Source: an uncultured Eubacteriales bacterium | GTDB taxonomy: Bacteria; Bacillota; Clostridia; Oscillospirales; CAG-272 | DNA length: 50,039 nt | Reading direction: 5' to 3' | NCBI GenBank assembly: GCA_900546315.1 | Contig: URCP01000010.1 | Span: forward strand, 1-50,039 | Shown: in pieces, positions 34,682 through 43,268 of the stretch | How positions within the stretch are numbered: position 1 is the first letter of the stretch | Layout of the letters: each line of letters opens with the position of its first letter | Program-made: the position numbers and the translations under genes | The notes under the pieces: model-generated | What the model saw: only the letters and a program-made list of their open reading frames with translations | What the model was told of the DNA's origin: nothing | Databases searched by the model: none

Positions 34682-35733
34682 AGCAGGACTTCGTGTCCGG
34701 TGCGCGCCGATTCGTAAACCGCCATGAGTATGCGGAGAATGTCAAGTCCGTCCTCAGCCGGAGCTCTGCACTCGGTTCTTCCGAGAATGGTGTCGACGAA
34801 ATTCCCGATCTCACCGGGGAAGCACGCGGACTCGTCGATGCGTATTCCCGCCGGGGTCATGTCCATCATGTAGCCGTTTATGTCCTTGTACATCTCGAAG
34901 TCGGGAGCGATCTTCACTCCGCCCTTGGTGCCGAAGAGCTCCATAGAGTAGAGGGTGTCCTTTATATTCAGCGAGTATGAGCTTTCGAGGAACAGCACAG
35001 CGCCGTTGTCATAGCGGATCATGGCGGTCGCGAGGTCTTCCACGTCGCAGATATCGTTGTTGTCCGCGCAGAGATAAGCGTCGGTCGGCTTGTGAACGCC
35101 CGGACGGTCGCCCAGCTTGTTGAAGGTCGCGCCGAACACCGACACCGGCTTCGGGTTGCCCATCAGGTATCTCGTGAGGTCGAGAATGTGCACGCCGAGG
35201 TCGATCATGGGTCCGCCGCCCGACATCGCGGTATTGCAGAACCATCCGCCCGGAGCGCCGTTGCGGCGCAGATAGGAAGCCTTCGCGTAGTAGATTTCGC
35301 CGAAGAAATCAGTTTCCTGCTGAGTACGGATGATATCCGCGGCGTTCTCGAAACGGCAGCAGAAGCCGACCATCAGCAGCCGGTTATTCCGCTTTGCCGC
35401 CTCGAGCATTGCTTTTCCTTCCTCGATGGTTCTCGCGAGCGGCTTCTCGCAGAGGACGTGCTTTCCCGCGTCGAGCGCTTTTATCGCGCAGGAGGCGTGA
35501 TTGCAGTTCCAGACGCAGACGCTGACGGCGTCGAGCTCCGGGAGAGCCTTCAGCATTTCGTCCTCGTCGGTGTAGAGGCGGGTGATTCCGTACTTCGCGC
35601 CCTTTTCCTTCAGACGCTTTTCGTTTATGTCGCAGAAGGCGTAGAGTTCAACGTCGGGGTTTCCGAGGTATGCGTTTATGTGAGAGACGGAGATTCCGCC
35701 GACTCCGATGACAGCGATTTTGAGTTTGTTCAT
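34678..35733 (-). CDS. Gfo/Idh/MocA family oxidoreductase
   Basis: 351 residues. N-terminal NAD(P) site KIAVIGVGGISVSHINAY, then HVLCEKPLARTIEEG with the catalytic-region Lys of the EKP motif, and a C-terminal substrate domain (GGGPMIDLGVHILDL). The family reduces or oxidises sugars and sugar derivatives. In sialic-acid clusters a Gfo/Idh member converts 2,7-anhydro-Neu5Ac to Neu5Ac, which is one candidate function. It starts 23 bp after the TIM-barrel gene, with RBS AAAGGAAAA, and overlaps nagA by 4 bp. Confidence 0.87.
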   Translation of the reverse strand: MNKLKIAVIGVGGISVSHINAYLGNPDVELYAFCDINEKRLKEKGAKYGITRLYTDEDEMLKALPELDAVSVCVWNCNHASCAIKALDAGKHVLCEKPLARTIEEGKAMLEAAKRNNRLLMVGFCCRFENAADIIRTQQETDFFGEIYYAKASYLRRNGAPGGWFCNTAMSGGGPMIDLGVHILDLTRYLMGNPKPVSVFGATFNKLGDRPGVHKPTDAYLCADNNDICDVEDLATAMIRYDNGAVLFLESSYSLNIKDTLYSMELFGTKGGVKIAPDFEMYKDINGYMMDMTPAGIRIDESACFPGEIGNFVDTILGRTECRAPAEDGLDILRILMAVYESARTGHEVLL

Positions 35734-35756
35734 GTTCGTTTTCCTTTCAAAAATTA

Positions 35757-36611
35757 TTATTCAGCGATGAGCGCTTTGAGGAACGGGACTTCCTTTTCGA
35801 CGTCGGCGTCGTGAGTGGAGCTGCCTTCACGCTCTATCGTCAGGTAGCCCGTGTAGCCGATTTCGTCAAGCACGGCGAGGTATTTCTTCCAGTCGACGTC
35901 GCCCTCTCCGAGCAGAACCTCGCGGCAGTAGTCGGATTCCCTGAAATCGGGGTCGCGGCGGACGCCGTACATGATTTCGAGGTCGGCGTGCTTTATGAGG
36001 ATTCCGTCCTTCGCATGGGTGTGGACAATGTATTTTCCGAGGGTTCTCGCGGCTTCCTCCGCCTTTTCGCCTGTGGACATCGCGGTGTTCGCCGGGTCGA
36101 AATTGACCGCCGCGGCGGGGGAGTTTATGTCGTCGAGGAAGGCTTTCAGCACCGGCGCGGTCTCCGGCCCGGTCTCGTTCGCGAGGTAAGCGCCAAGCGA
36201 CGCCGCGTGTTCCGCTATGTGAGAGAATGTCTCAAACATGACGCCGTATCGCGGATTAGTCTTGTCGGCGGGAACCACTCCAACGTGAGTTGTGACAATG
36301 TTCGTACCGAGCTCAAGCGCGATGTCATAGACTCTCCAGAGGGTGTCGTACAGCTCTTCGCGCCGTTCCGTGTTGTGAAACTTGATGCCGATATCTCCGC
36401 AGATGGCGGACACTTTCAGTCCGAGAGAGTCTATCGCGGACTTTATATTCTTTCTGAACGATGAGTCAGCCTTATCAAGCCGGCACATATCCGACAGCTG
36501 AACGCCGTCGACGCCGAGGGACGCCGCGCGCTCGAGTCCTTTTATAAGCGCGGACTCCGATTCGTAGTTCTTCCATTCGTTGACGAAGATTCCGGTTTTG
36601 AAGTTGTACAT
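35757..36611 (-). CDS. Sugar phosphate isomerase/epimerase-like TIM barrel (PF01261)
   Basis: 284 residues. Typical AP-endonuclease-2-type barrel with metal ligands in order: TTHVGVVP, ETGPETAP (Glu), NFDPANTA (Asp), VHTHAKDG (His) and TIEREGS (Glu). Family members isomerise or epimerise sugars or act on inositol derivatives; the specific reaction is unknown. It lies 18 bp after the sialidase-like gene and 23 bp before the Gfo/Idh gene. RBS AAAGGCAAA. Given the apparent lack of NanE, a ManNAc-type epimerase role is possible but speculative. Confidence 0.82.
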   Translation of the reverse strand: MYNFKTGIFVNEWKNYESESALIKGLERAASLGVDGVQLSDMCRLDKADSSFRKNIKSAIDSLGLKVSAICGDIGIKFHNTERREELYDTLWRVYDIALELGTNIVTTHVGVVPADKTNPRYGVMFETFSHIAEHAASLGAYLANETGPETAPVLKAFLDDINSPAAAVNFDPANTAMSTGEKAEEAARTLGKYIVHTHAKDGILIKHADLEIMYGVRRDPDFRESDYCREVLLGEGDVDWKKYLAVLDEIGYTGYLTIEREGSSTHDADVEKEVPFLKALIAE

Positions 36612-36629
36612 AGAGTTTGCCTTTCTGAA

Positions 36630-37730
36630 TCATATTTTGTTGAGCGGGATCACCGACATGACGGCGCCGCGCCCGATATTCTCAGCGTCTGCCGAGTAAA
36701 TGACATATAAATTCCCGTCTGCCTCCGCCGCCGAAGGGTAGTGCCACATCTTTCCGTAACCGAACCTTTCGTCAAAGCCGGCGCGCAGTATGAGGCGCTT
36801 CGTGAATTTTCCACCGCCCGGTTCGGTCAGGAGCATGAAGAGCCGCTCTCTGCCCGGGAACTCATTCCCGATGACATAGTCGCGGTCGTCTGAGAGCGTG
36901 CCGGAATAGATTTTCGACGACGAGAACGGGATATCCGCGGCATACGGACCGCTCCAGCTCTCTCCTGAGTCGTGTGAAACGTAGACGAGCGGGACGTTTC
37001 TGTCGTCGTCGCGGCAGAACATAAGAATCTCGCTCCCGCGGACTATCGGGGAGATCTCCGGATGAATGAGCCTTGTTCCGTCCGGGAGCAGATTGTTTTC
37101 CTGTAACTTAACGAGACGCCATTCGGCGTCAATTCTGCCGGAGTCGGAGATCATGACGGCGGGTATGTCCGGGAATCCGTCGATGTGATCAGTTACGCGT
37201 CCCGGGAGCATCAGCCGCCCGTCAGACAGCGTCACGACGTTCGTGTTGAGTTTGAACGGAACCGGCAGAGACCACACGGGAGTGAATTTCCCTGTCTCCT
37301 CGTCGAGGACGAAGAGATCAAGCGCGTGTATGTGATCAGCCGACGTCATCTCGTTCATGAACATCCACAGCTTGTCGTCGTATATGCCGTAGACCGGCGG
37401 ACACCAGAGTATCCCGGCGGTGTTGTCGTCCGCGATGACCTCGACGTCCGACCATGTCCTGCCGCCGTCGGAAGAGCGTCTTCCGCGGATGGGAGTTCTG
37501 CCCCGAAGCTCTGTGGTGTGACAATTGTACCATGACGTGTAGAGAACTCCCTTGAAGGATATTACCGCTGCCTCATGAAGAAATCTGTATTCGGATGTCG
37601 GATAATGAACCTCACGGGTCACAATGTCGGGGCTCACGGCCGCGTCCGGCATTCTGTCCGGCAGCAGCCGTATCTCCTCCATGAGGTCATGGAGCTTTCT
37701 GTCTTTTTCGTCAAAATAGTTCTGTGTCAT
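36630..37730 (-). CDS. BNR-repeat sialidase-like protein (cytoplasmic)
   Basis: 366 residues, six-bladed propeller type (BNR_2-like). Two Asp-boxes are visible, SSDGGRTW and SHDSGESW, and later HPEISPIVRGSEILMFCR and WHYPSAAEADGNLYVIYSA supply a Glu, an Arg and a Tyr in places consistent with a sialidase centre. There is no signal peptide, so it cannot act on extracellular glycans. The canonical FRIP start of GH33 enzymes is not seen. The start at 37730 is preferred (AAAGGA upstream); the ATG at 37784 adds a charged, unconserved tail. The gene is in an operon with EamA, TIM-barrel, Gfo/Idh, nagA and ROK genes. Confidence 0.75.
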   Translation of the reverse strand: MTQNYFDEKDRKLHDLMEEIRLLPDRMPDAAVSPDIVTREVHYPTSEYRFLHEAAVISFKGVLYTSWYNCHTTELRGRTPIRGRRSSDGGRTWSDVEVIADDNTAGILWCPPVYGIYDDKLWMFMNEMTSADHIHALDLFVLDEETGKFTPVWSLPVPFKLNTNVVTLSDGRLMLPGRVTDHIDGFPDIPAVMISDSGRIDAEWRLVKLQENNLLPDGTRLIHPEISPIVRGSEILMFCRDDDRNVPLVYVSHDSGESWSGPYAADIPFSSSKIYSGTLSDDRDYVIGNEFPGRERLFMLLTEPGGGKFTKRLILRAGFDERFGYGKMWHYPSAAEADGNLYVIYSADAENIGRGAVMSVIPLNKI

Positions 37731-37835
37731 CTTATGACTATTCCTTTCTTCGCATTCCGGACTTGGTTTGCGTGGCGTGAACACTGCCGGAGGACAGCGA
37801 AAACCATGGGATATCCGGATCTGATGGTTTGCCTT

Positions 37836-38708
37836 TCAGTCTTCACCGGTTCTTTTCTGAAGCAGTATGATTGCCGATATCACAAGGATTATTCCGACGG
37901 CGAGAGCCGCCGAAAAATGCTCTCCCGCGAAGGCGACACTTATGACCGCCGCCGTGACCGGCTCCGCGCAGGCGAGCACCGCAGCTTTCGACGCCGCGCA
38001 GCTTCTAAGTCCGAGCGAGTAGAGGAAGAACGGCGCTATAGTGCAGACACCGGCGATGAGGAACACATGGATGAGCGACCCGGGTGAGCCGATAAGCCGC
38101 GTGAAGACTCCGGGGACATCTATCATGAAAAGCGCGCCGATCCCCGCGAAGACCGAGCTCCAGAGAGTCAGTGTCACGCTGTCATAGTCCTTCAGTATGA
38201 ATTTGCCGACAACGCTGTAGGACGTGTACGCGACGCCCGATCCGAGCCCGCAGAGTATACCTGTCAGACTGACGCGCCCGACACCTCCGAACACTCCGCA
38301 GACGAAGGCGCACCCGAGAAAAGCGAGCAGAACGGCGATGATCTTCCGCTTGTCAAGCCTTTCGCCGAAAAGCGGCACCGAGGCGATCAGCACCCATATC
38401 GGCGAGGTGTACATGAGGACGTCCGCGACCGCGATCGACGTGCGGCTCATGCTCATATAGAGAAGCGTCGACAGCGCGAGCATACCGAATATTCCGGAAG
38501 CCGCGAACTTCGGCAGGTCGCGCGGTCTGACGCGGAGCTTCCCGCGGTCGGCGACACCGACAATGAGAAGCAGTAATACCGCGGAGAAAATCCATCTGAG
38601 AGACGACACCTCAACCGAAGTGAATCCGAGGATGGTGAGACGTTTCACGAACAGCCCCATTATTCCCCAGAGCACGCCGGAGATGAGGATGAGAATTGTG
38701 CTTTGCAT
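37836..38708 (-). CDS. EamA/DMT-family transporter
   Basis: 290 residues with about ten membrane helices and the internal duplication of the drug/metabolite transporter family (ISGVLWGIMGLFVKR in the first half, GVAYTSYSVVGKF in the second, ending ISAIILLQKR). It is a secondary carrier; the substrate is unknown. It starts 6 bp after the stop of the binding protein gene, so the two are tightly coupled. It may export or import a sugar derivative of this operon. The 105 bp between it and the sialidase-like gene shows nothing recognisable. Confidence 0.87.
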   Translation of the reverse strand: MQSTILILISGVLWGIMGLFVKRLTILGFTSVEVSSLRWIFSAVLLLLIVGVADRGKLRVRPRDLPKFAASGIFGMLALSTLLYMSMSRTSIAVADVLMYTSPIWVLIASVPLFGERLDKRKIIAVLLAFLGCAFVCGVFGGVGRVSLTGILCGLGSGVAYTSYSVVGKFILKDYDSVTLTLWSSVFAGIGALFMIDVPGVFTRLIGSPGSLIHVFLIAGVCTIAPFFLYSLGLRSCAASKAAVLACAEPVTAAVISVAFAGEHFSAALAVGIILVISAIILLQKRTGED

Positions 38709-38714
38709 TGAGAA

Positions 38715-40196
38715 TTATTTCAGCAGGTCGATGAGGTCGGCCATCTTGGTCTGATAGAGCTTTTCGTCTGCCGCCCACATCGAGGATATCTCCTTGTTTT
38801 CTTTCATGGTCATGCGCATGAGCATCGCGGGGGATTTCTGGTCGCCGAAGTGGAAGGAGTAAAAGTCGGTGAAGTCACAGGTGACGCTGTTGAAGATGAT
38901 ATCCAGCATTTTTGTCGAATCATCATCGCGTGCGATCTTTCCCTTGAGTACGCGGTCGTAGTATTCTGGGCGCACGTCAGAGTAACCGAGGGCGTTCAGA
39001 GCCGTGAGTATGGTACCAGCCTTCTCAGCGTCAGCCGTTACCGGTATCGCGAACGCCGTGGTGTTACCGGTGCAGAGATATGTGCCGTAGTTCTGCTGTT
39101 CTTCGTCATATTTCGGATACGGAAGTATATTGAAGTCGTCCTTCATATCGCGCATGGTGTGAGCGACCTGAATGCGTTCCGGCATGGAGAGCCCCTGACC
39201 ATCCATGAACGGTTGCACCATTTCCCAGCTTATTCCATAGAGGACTGATCCGCCCTTCACGAACTTTTCTATCTTGTTCTGAACGTCCACGTACTTTTCA
39301 GTAAGACCGAGTAGCTCAGGTATGCCATCCTTATCCTTTTCGACTAATTTGATATTGCAGGCGGGAATCATGGCGTCCATTTCCATGTTGTTTCCCGTGA
39401 TATATCCATATTGGTCGTTCTCATCCATTTTTCCGTCACCGTTCAGATCGGCGCTCGCGAGCTCAGAGAACTCAATGAGTTTGTCAAGCGTCCACTTTCC
39501 GTCATTGACTAGATCGTAGAGATTCGGAAGCCCGTATTGCTCGGCGAGGCGTTTGTTGCAGTACATGGCATAGACACAGTCCCAGTACTGCGGGTCGGCG
39601 TTTCCTATAGATACGAAGAGTTTATCTCCGATCTTGGCAGATTCGATCACTTTTGTCGCCCACCATGGTTGTGAGAAGTCGATGGCTTCGACGTCACAAA
39701 TGTTCACAAAGTTTCCGTCCAGCGACCTGCTTGCGAATTGATATCCGTAGCCGCCCGCGAGGTCAATTGAATCATCTCCGGCGAGAATGCTCGAGTTGAG
39801 CGTTTTGAACCATAAAGGTGCCTTACCGGTTCCGCTCGACCCATCCTGAACCGTGAAGTTCAATTTCACGTTGTACATTTCCTCGACGTCCGAGTTTCGT
39901 TTGTAGACAGCGTCGTTGATGATATCCCCTGTCTCCTCGGTGACGGCTATCTGCGAAAGGTTCCAGAGGAAGATGTTAAATTCGTCGCCGCCAAAGTCAG
40001 CGGTCGGGAGGGTGCTCCTTATATCCTGTTCGGTCGTGACCTCTTCGGTCGCTGTCTCGGTGGTGTCGTCAGCGTTGCCACCGGTTGTGTCTTCCGCTGT
40101 TGTGTTATCACCGCAGGAAATGCTTGCCGCGGACATGGACAGAAGTACACACATAAGGCAGAGCGTGGAAAGGGCACGTTTCATAGTTGTTTTCAT
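38715..40196 (-). CDS. Extracellular solute-binding lipoprotein (first gene of the sialic-acid/amino-sugar operon)
   Basis: 493 residues. Lipobox AASISC. Closely similar to the protein at 18012: NDAVYKRNSDVEEMYNV, DFSQPWWATK, DLNGDGKMDENDQYG, LPYPKYDEEQQNYGT and DDDSTKMLDIIFNS. It is likely the periplasm-side receptor for a sialic acid or amino sugar, since nagA, a ROK kinase and a sialidase-like gene follow in the same direction. MKTTMKR at 40196 or MKR at 40184 could start; neither has a strong RBS. A 27-bp interrupted palindrome lies 10 bp upstream. Confidence 0.86.
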   Translation of the reverse strand: MKTTMKRALSTLCLMCVLLSMSAASISCGDNTTAEDTTGGNADDTTETATEEVTTEQDIRSTLPTADFGGDEFNIFLWNLSQIAVTEETGDIINDAVYKRNSDVEEMYNVKLNFTVQDGSSGTGKAPLWFKTLNSSILAGDDSIDLAGGYGYQFASRSLDGNFVNICDVEAIDFSQPWWATKVIESAKIGDKLFVSIGNADPQYWDCVYAMYCNKRLAEQYGLPNLYDLVNDGKWTLDKLIEFSELASADLNGDGKMDENDQYGYITGNNMEMDAMIPACNIKLVEKDKDGIPELLGLTEKYVDVQNKIEKFVKGGSVLYGISWEMVQPFMDGQGLSMPERIQVAHTMRDMKDDFNILPYPKYDEEQQNYGTYLCTGNTTAFAIPVTADAEKAGTILTALNALGYSDVRPEYYDRVLKGKIARDDDSTKMLDIIFNSVTCDFTDFYSFHFGDQKSPAMLMRMTMKENKEISSMWAADEKLYQTKMADLIDLLK

Positions 40197-40206
40197 GATC
40201 TGTTTT

Positions 40207-40233
40207 GTATGATATAGTTACCCTACATCATAC
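40207..40233. promoter_or_regulatory. 27-bp interrupted palindrome before the operon
   Basis: GTATGATATAG and CTACATCATAC are inverted 11-bp arms with one mismatch, around TTACC. It sits between the amidohydrolase stop and the lipoprotein start, as an operator or an RNA hairpin. Confidence 0.6.
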
Positions 40234-40258
40234 CCTTCTTTCAAAAAATATATATGTG

Positions 40259-41320
40259 TCATCTTCCGGCAAGACGCTTGTCAAGAAAGTCGAGCGCGAT
40301 CGAGTTGTAGGTCTTCCCCTTAAGGTCAAGCTCTTCGCTGCGGATCGTGACCGGCTCGGTCGGATCGGCTTCGATGCTCTTCTTCATGCGCTCGCAGTAC
40401 TCGTAGAACTTGTTCTCGTCGACCTTCTTCTTTTCGCCGTCGTAGTCGAAGAAGTTCCTGTAGCAGATCTTATCGACCGTTTCCTCGTCAAGGTAAAGCC
40501 CGCGGACGATGAAATCCTTTCCGTAGCAATGCTGTGAGAAAATCCCGCGGCTCTCGCTGAGCTTGCGTCTGACGAGTTCGACAAGCTCGTGGTTGTTTGT
40601 CTTGACCGTACTAGAGTCAGTGCCGAATAGGATGCGGTCCGAATACTTCGTGAAGAAATCGTGCCATCTGTCGAGGTTCTTGTCAAAATTATAGTACATC
40701 TCGACGCCGGGCGTCATGTCGAAGCGGACGTTCGGATAGGTCTCCATGACCCTCTCCGCCTCGTCCGGGAAATTCGAGAGGAAGAAGAAATGCGCGAACG
40801 AGACGCGGAGCCGCGGATGAGCGTCGAGCACACGGAATATCTCGTCGTAGAGCTGCCTTTTCGACGGAAAGCTCTTGTCCGCGTACTGGCGTCCCTCATC
40901 CCAGAAGTCCTCGGGATCGGCGACGTGTATGGTCGTCGGAGTCCCGCGCTCCTCGAGCAGACTGAACATCTTAGAGTACTTCGCCGAGTCGAGCCCTTCG
41001 GTCATGAACCGCCTGAGCGCCGGCGCGTACATCATCTTGAAGCCGTCGCAGCCGAGGTCGAGCAGCTTTTCGACCTGCACCTCGGGCGGGACATCCATGT
41101 AGCGGTCATTGATATGAAGGCCGCCGAACGCGCGGATATCCATATCCTTGCGCGTCATCTTCTGCCAGAGCGCCGCAAGATCCTCGGCGGCGCCGCGGTA
41201 CGGGAGCGAGAGAATATTCGCCGCGGTAACACCCGCGGAAGTGATGTCGTCGATCATACGCGAGATATCCTCGTCGCGGTTGAATCTTATATGTGTGTGG
41301 GAATCGGCTATCTTTCTCAT
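40259..41320 (-). CDS. Amidohydrolase-family protein (PF04909-like TIM barrel)
   Basis: 353 residues, cytoplasmic. The metal site begins with IADSHTHIRF and ends with the Asp in ILFGTDSST; a middle His lies in VSFAHFFFLSN. Members hydrolyse or decarboxylate cyclic and aromatic compounds; the substrate is unknown. The ATG at 41320 is chosen because AAAAGGAG lies upstream and the HxH strand follows at once. It is divergent from the AraC pair at 41506. A 62-bp gap with a palindrome separates it from the lipoprotein gene, which may be transcribed separately. Confidence 0.8.
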   Translation of the reverse strand: MRKIADSHTHIRFNRDEDISRMIDDITSAGVTAANILSLPYRGAAEDLAALWQKMTRKDMDIRAFGGLHINDRYMDVPPEVQVEKLLDLGCDGFKMMYAPALRRFMTEGLDSAKYSKMFSLLEERGTPTTIHVADPEDFWDEGRQYADKSFPSKRQLYDEIFRVLDAHPRLRVSFAHFFFLSNFPDEAERVMETYPNVRFDMTPGVEMYYNFDKNLDRWHDFFTKYSDRILFGTDSSTVKTNNHELVELVRRKLSESRGIFSQHCYGKDFIVRGLYLDEETVDKICYRNFFDYDGEKKKVDENKFYEYCERMKKSIEADPTEPVTIRSEELDLKGKTYNSIALDFLDKRLAGR

Positions 41321-41370
41321 AACTGAACTCCTTTTGTATTGTTTATATGTTTTTTGCAGCTGCTGACTCA

Positions 41371-41400
41371 ATTATATCACAGAATTGGTAAAAAAGTAAA
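41371..41400 (-). promoter_or_regulatory. Probable promoter of the amidohydrolase gene
   Basis: Minus strand TATAAT (41376-41371) with TGA before it, and TTTACT (41400-41395) 18 bp upstream. Confidence 0.6.
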
Positions 41401-41453
41401 TGTCCCGTATTGCCCAAAGCTTGTACTTTCGTCCACTTTTTTTGCCGGAAATA

Positions 41454-41482
41454 TTGATTGTGGGCGTTATATGTGGTATAAT
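41454..41482 (+). promoter_or_regulatory. Sigma-A promoter of the AraC pair
   Basis: TTGATT, 17-bp spacer, TATAAT, with TGTGG before the -10; identical hexamers and spacing to the promoter at 19595. Confidence 0.85.
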
Positions 41483-41505
41483 AGAGATGAAAGGTGGGAT
41501 TGGCT

Positions 41506-42315
41506 GTGTACTACGAGGAAATGCCTGAAACAAAGGTTGAGAATTACCCGTTGTTCTATAAATATGGACTTGTGTCGTCATGGGCGGGAAACGAAGATCT
41601 TCATTGGCACGAGGAACTTGAGATAATGTGCTATGTATCCGGTGAGATCGACATGAGCTGCAATCGTGACAGATTCATTCCAGAGCCGCGCGATATCATA
41701 GTGGTAAACCCGTATGAGCTCCATAATCTCCACTCCGAGAGCGGTTGTGTGCGTCACCTTTTGCTTGTCGGAAAGAAGATGCTGCGAAATTTCGGCTGTG
41801 AGAACATCAGGTTCAGACATCATATGACCGATCCTGAGATCGCCCTGATATTTGACCGTATGCTCGAGGAGAATGAGCGCGGGGACGAATATTCCAAGAA
41901 CGCAAAAATGGCGCTCGCGACCGAGGTTCTCGTCCGCCTCTGCCGTGAGTGGACAGTGGCAAAATACGACCAGTCCTCCGACGAGAGCGAATCTAAGCAC
42001 AGCCTCACCGCCTCGATAATGGAGTACATAGACCGCCACTTCACCGAGCAGATAAGCGTCGGAAGCATCTGTGCCGAGTTCGGGTACAGCAAATCCTACA
42101 TATGCCGCGTCTTCCACGAGATAACCGGACTGACGATAGCGCGACAGATCGCCGCGAGACGGATTTATTACGCCGGAACGCTGCTCGCGTCGAAACGGTA
42201 TTCGGTCTCTGAGTGCGCTCTGATGAGCGGATTCTCGTCGGCGAGCTACTTTTCGAAGGCGTACCGGAAGATGTACGGGAGAGCGCCGAGTGATAACGGG
42301 GAGGAAGTAGAATGA
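41506..42315 (+). CDS. AraC family transcriptional regulator (paralogue of 19645-20454)
   Basis: 269 residues. Cupin domain (LHWHEELEIMCYVSGEI, IIVVNPYELHNL) and AraC DNA-binding domain (ISVGSICAEFGYSKSYICRVF, VSECALMSGFSSASYFSKAY, GRAPSDNG). The GTG at 41506 is chosen because it has AAAGGTGG upstream and aligns with the start of the paralogue at 19645. It overlaps the next AraC gene by 4 bp. It is divergent from the amidohydrolase and probably controls this operon or the lipoprotein operon. Confidence 0.88.
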   Translation: MYYEEMPETKVENYPLFYKYGLVSSWAGNEDLHWHEELEIMCYVSGEIDMSCNRDRFIPEPRDIIVVNPYELHNLHSESGCVRHLLLVGKKMLRNFGCENIRFRHHMTDPEIALIFDRMLEENERGDEYSKNAKMALATEVLVRLCREWTVAKYDQSSDESESKHSLTASIMEYIDRHFTEQISVGSICAEFGYSKSYICRVFHEITGLTIARQIAARRIYYAGTLLASKRYSVSECALMSGFSSASYFSKAYRKMYGRAPSDNGEEVE

Positions 42316-43181
42316 GCACGAAGAGCACACGCTTCACGGTCGGCGTCGACATCGAGGACATAAAGCTCAGCATAACCCTCGACTATGTCGGCTCGCGCGG
42401 GATTATCGACGAGACGTACGTCCTGCATGAGCATGCGAACAATGAGCTCTTTTTCATGCGCCGGGGCGGGATGCTGCTCGAGTGCGCGGGGGAGCGGGTA
42501 AGCCTTCGCGAGGGAGAGTTCTACATAATAAGCGCGGGTCTGCCGCACCGCGTCGTCAGCTGTGAGCAGGATGTCGAGCGGTTCCACTTCGGCTTTGAGC
42601 TTATAACCGGTGAAAACGTGGAATACCGCTTCGATAAGCCGCACATTGTTCCGGACGAGAGTGAGAGGGCGGGGTTCGTGTCGCTTGTCGATGAAATCGA
42701 GGGCTTTTCCGGCGCGAGCATTGATCTCTTCGGACTTTACAGGCTTAAAGCGTCGCTCGGGATACTGATGAGCCGCCTGCTCGAACGGCAGGAATCGATA
42801 CGCGCTGCGTATCCGGGCGACCGGCTCGGGAGCATGGAGCAGTACAGGCGGATAACGGCGTGCCGGATGATCGAGCAGTTTTTCGCGGACAACTACCAGT
42901 CCGGGGCGACAATATGCAGCCTCGCCGAGTCGATAGGCTACAGCAGGTCGCAGACGCAGAGGATACTGCGAGAGAACTATGATATGTCATTCTCGGAAAA
43001 GATGCGCGAGATGCGTATGCGGACGGCGGCGCGGATGCTGTCGCAAGAGGACATCGGAATATCCGACATAGCGGAGAGGTGTGGTTACTCGTCACGGCAG
43101 AGCTTCGAGACCGCTTTTTCCGGCTATTACGGGATGACGCCGGCGAAGTTCAGGGAGAGGATATCATCGGAACGCTCATGA
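42312..43181 (+). CDS. AraC family transcriptional regulator
   Basis: 289 residues, a different subgroup from its neighbour. N-terminal cupin (LHEHANNELFFMRRGG, FYIISAGLPHRV), C-terminal helix-turn-helix pairs (ATICSLAESIGYSRSQTQRIL, GISDIAERCGYSSRQSFETAF, GMTPAKFRE). It is translationally coupled to the preceding AraC gene (ATGA overlap). Two regulators in one operon upstream of sialidase-like and nanA genes suggest joint control of the region; not demonstrable from sequence. Confidence 0.9.
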   Translation: MSTKSTRFTVGVDIEDIKLSITLDYVGSRGIIDETYVLHEHANNELFFMRRGGMLLECAGERVSLREGEFYIISAGLPHRVVSCEQDVERFHFGFELITGENVEYRFDKPHIVPDESERAGFVSLVDEIEGFSGASIDLFGLYRLKASLGILMSRLLERQESIRAAYPGDRLGSMEQYRRITACRMIEQFFADNYQSGATICSLAESIGYSRSQTQRILRENYDMSFSEKMREMRMRTAARMLSQEDIGISDIAERCGYSSRQSFETAFSGYYGMTPAKFRERISSERS

Positions 43182-43194
43182 AACGGTCATGTAT

Positions 43195-43227
43195 GCGGCA
43201 CATTATTGTAGACAATGTGCCGCTTTT
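43195..43227 (+). terminator. Terminator of the AraC operon
   Basis: A perfect 10-bp stem GCGGCACATT / AATGTGCCGC around a 9-base loop, followed by TTTT. It overlaps the next promoter. Confidence 0.78.
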
Positions 43228-43237
43228 CTGGTATAAT
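43209..43237 (+). promoter_or_regulatory. Promoter of the sialidase-like/nanA/lipoprotein operon
   Basis: TAGACA (43209-43214) and TATAAT (43232-43237), spacer 17 bp, with TGG before the -10. The -35 lies in the terminator loop. Confidence 0.7.
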
Positions 43238-43268
43238 GGAAGCACAATACCAAAAAGAGGAGAAAAAC

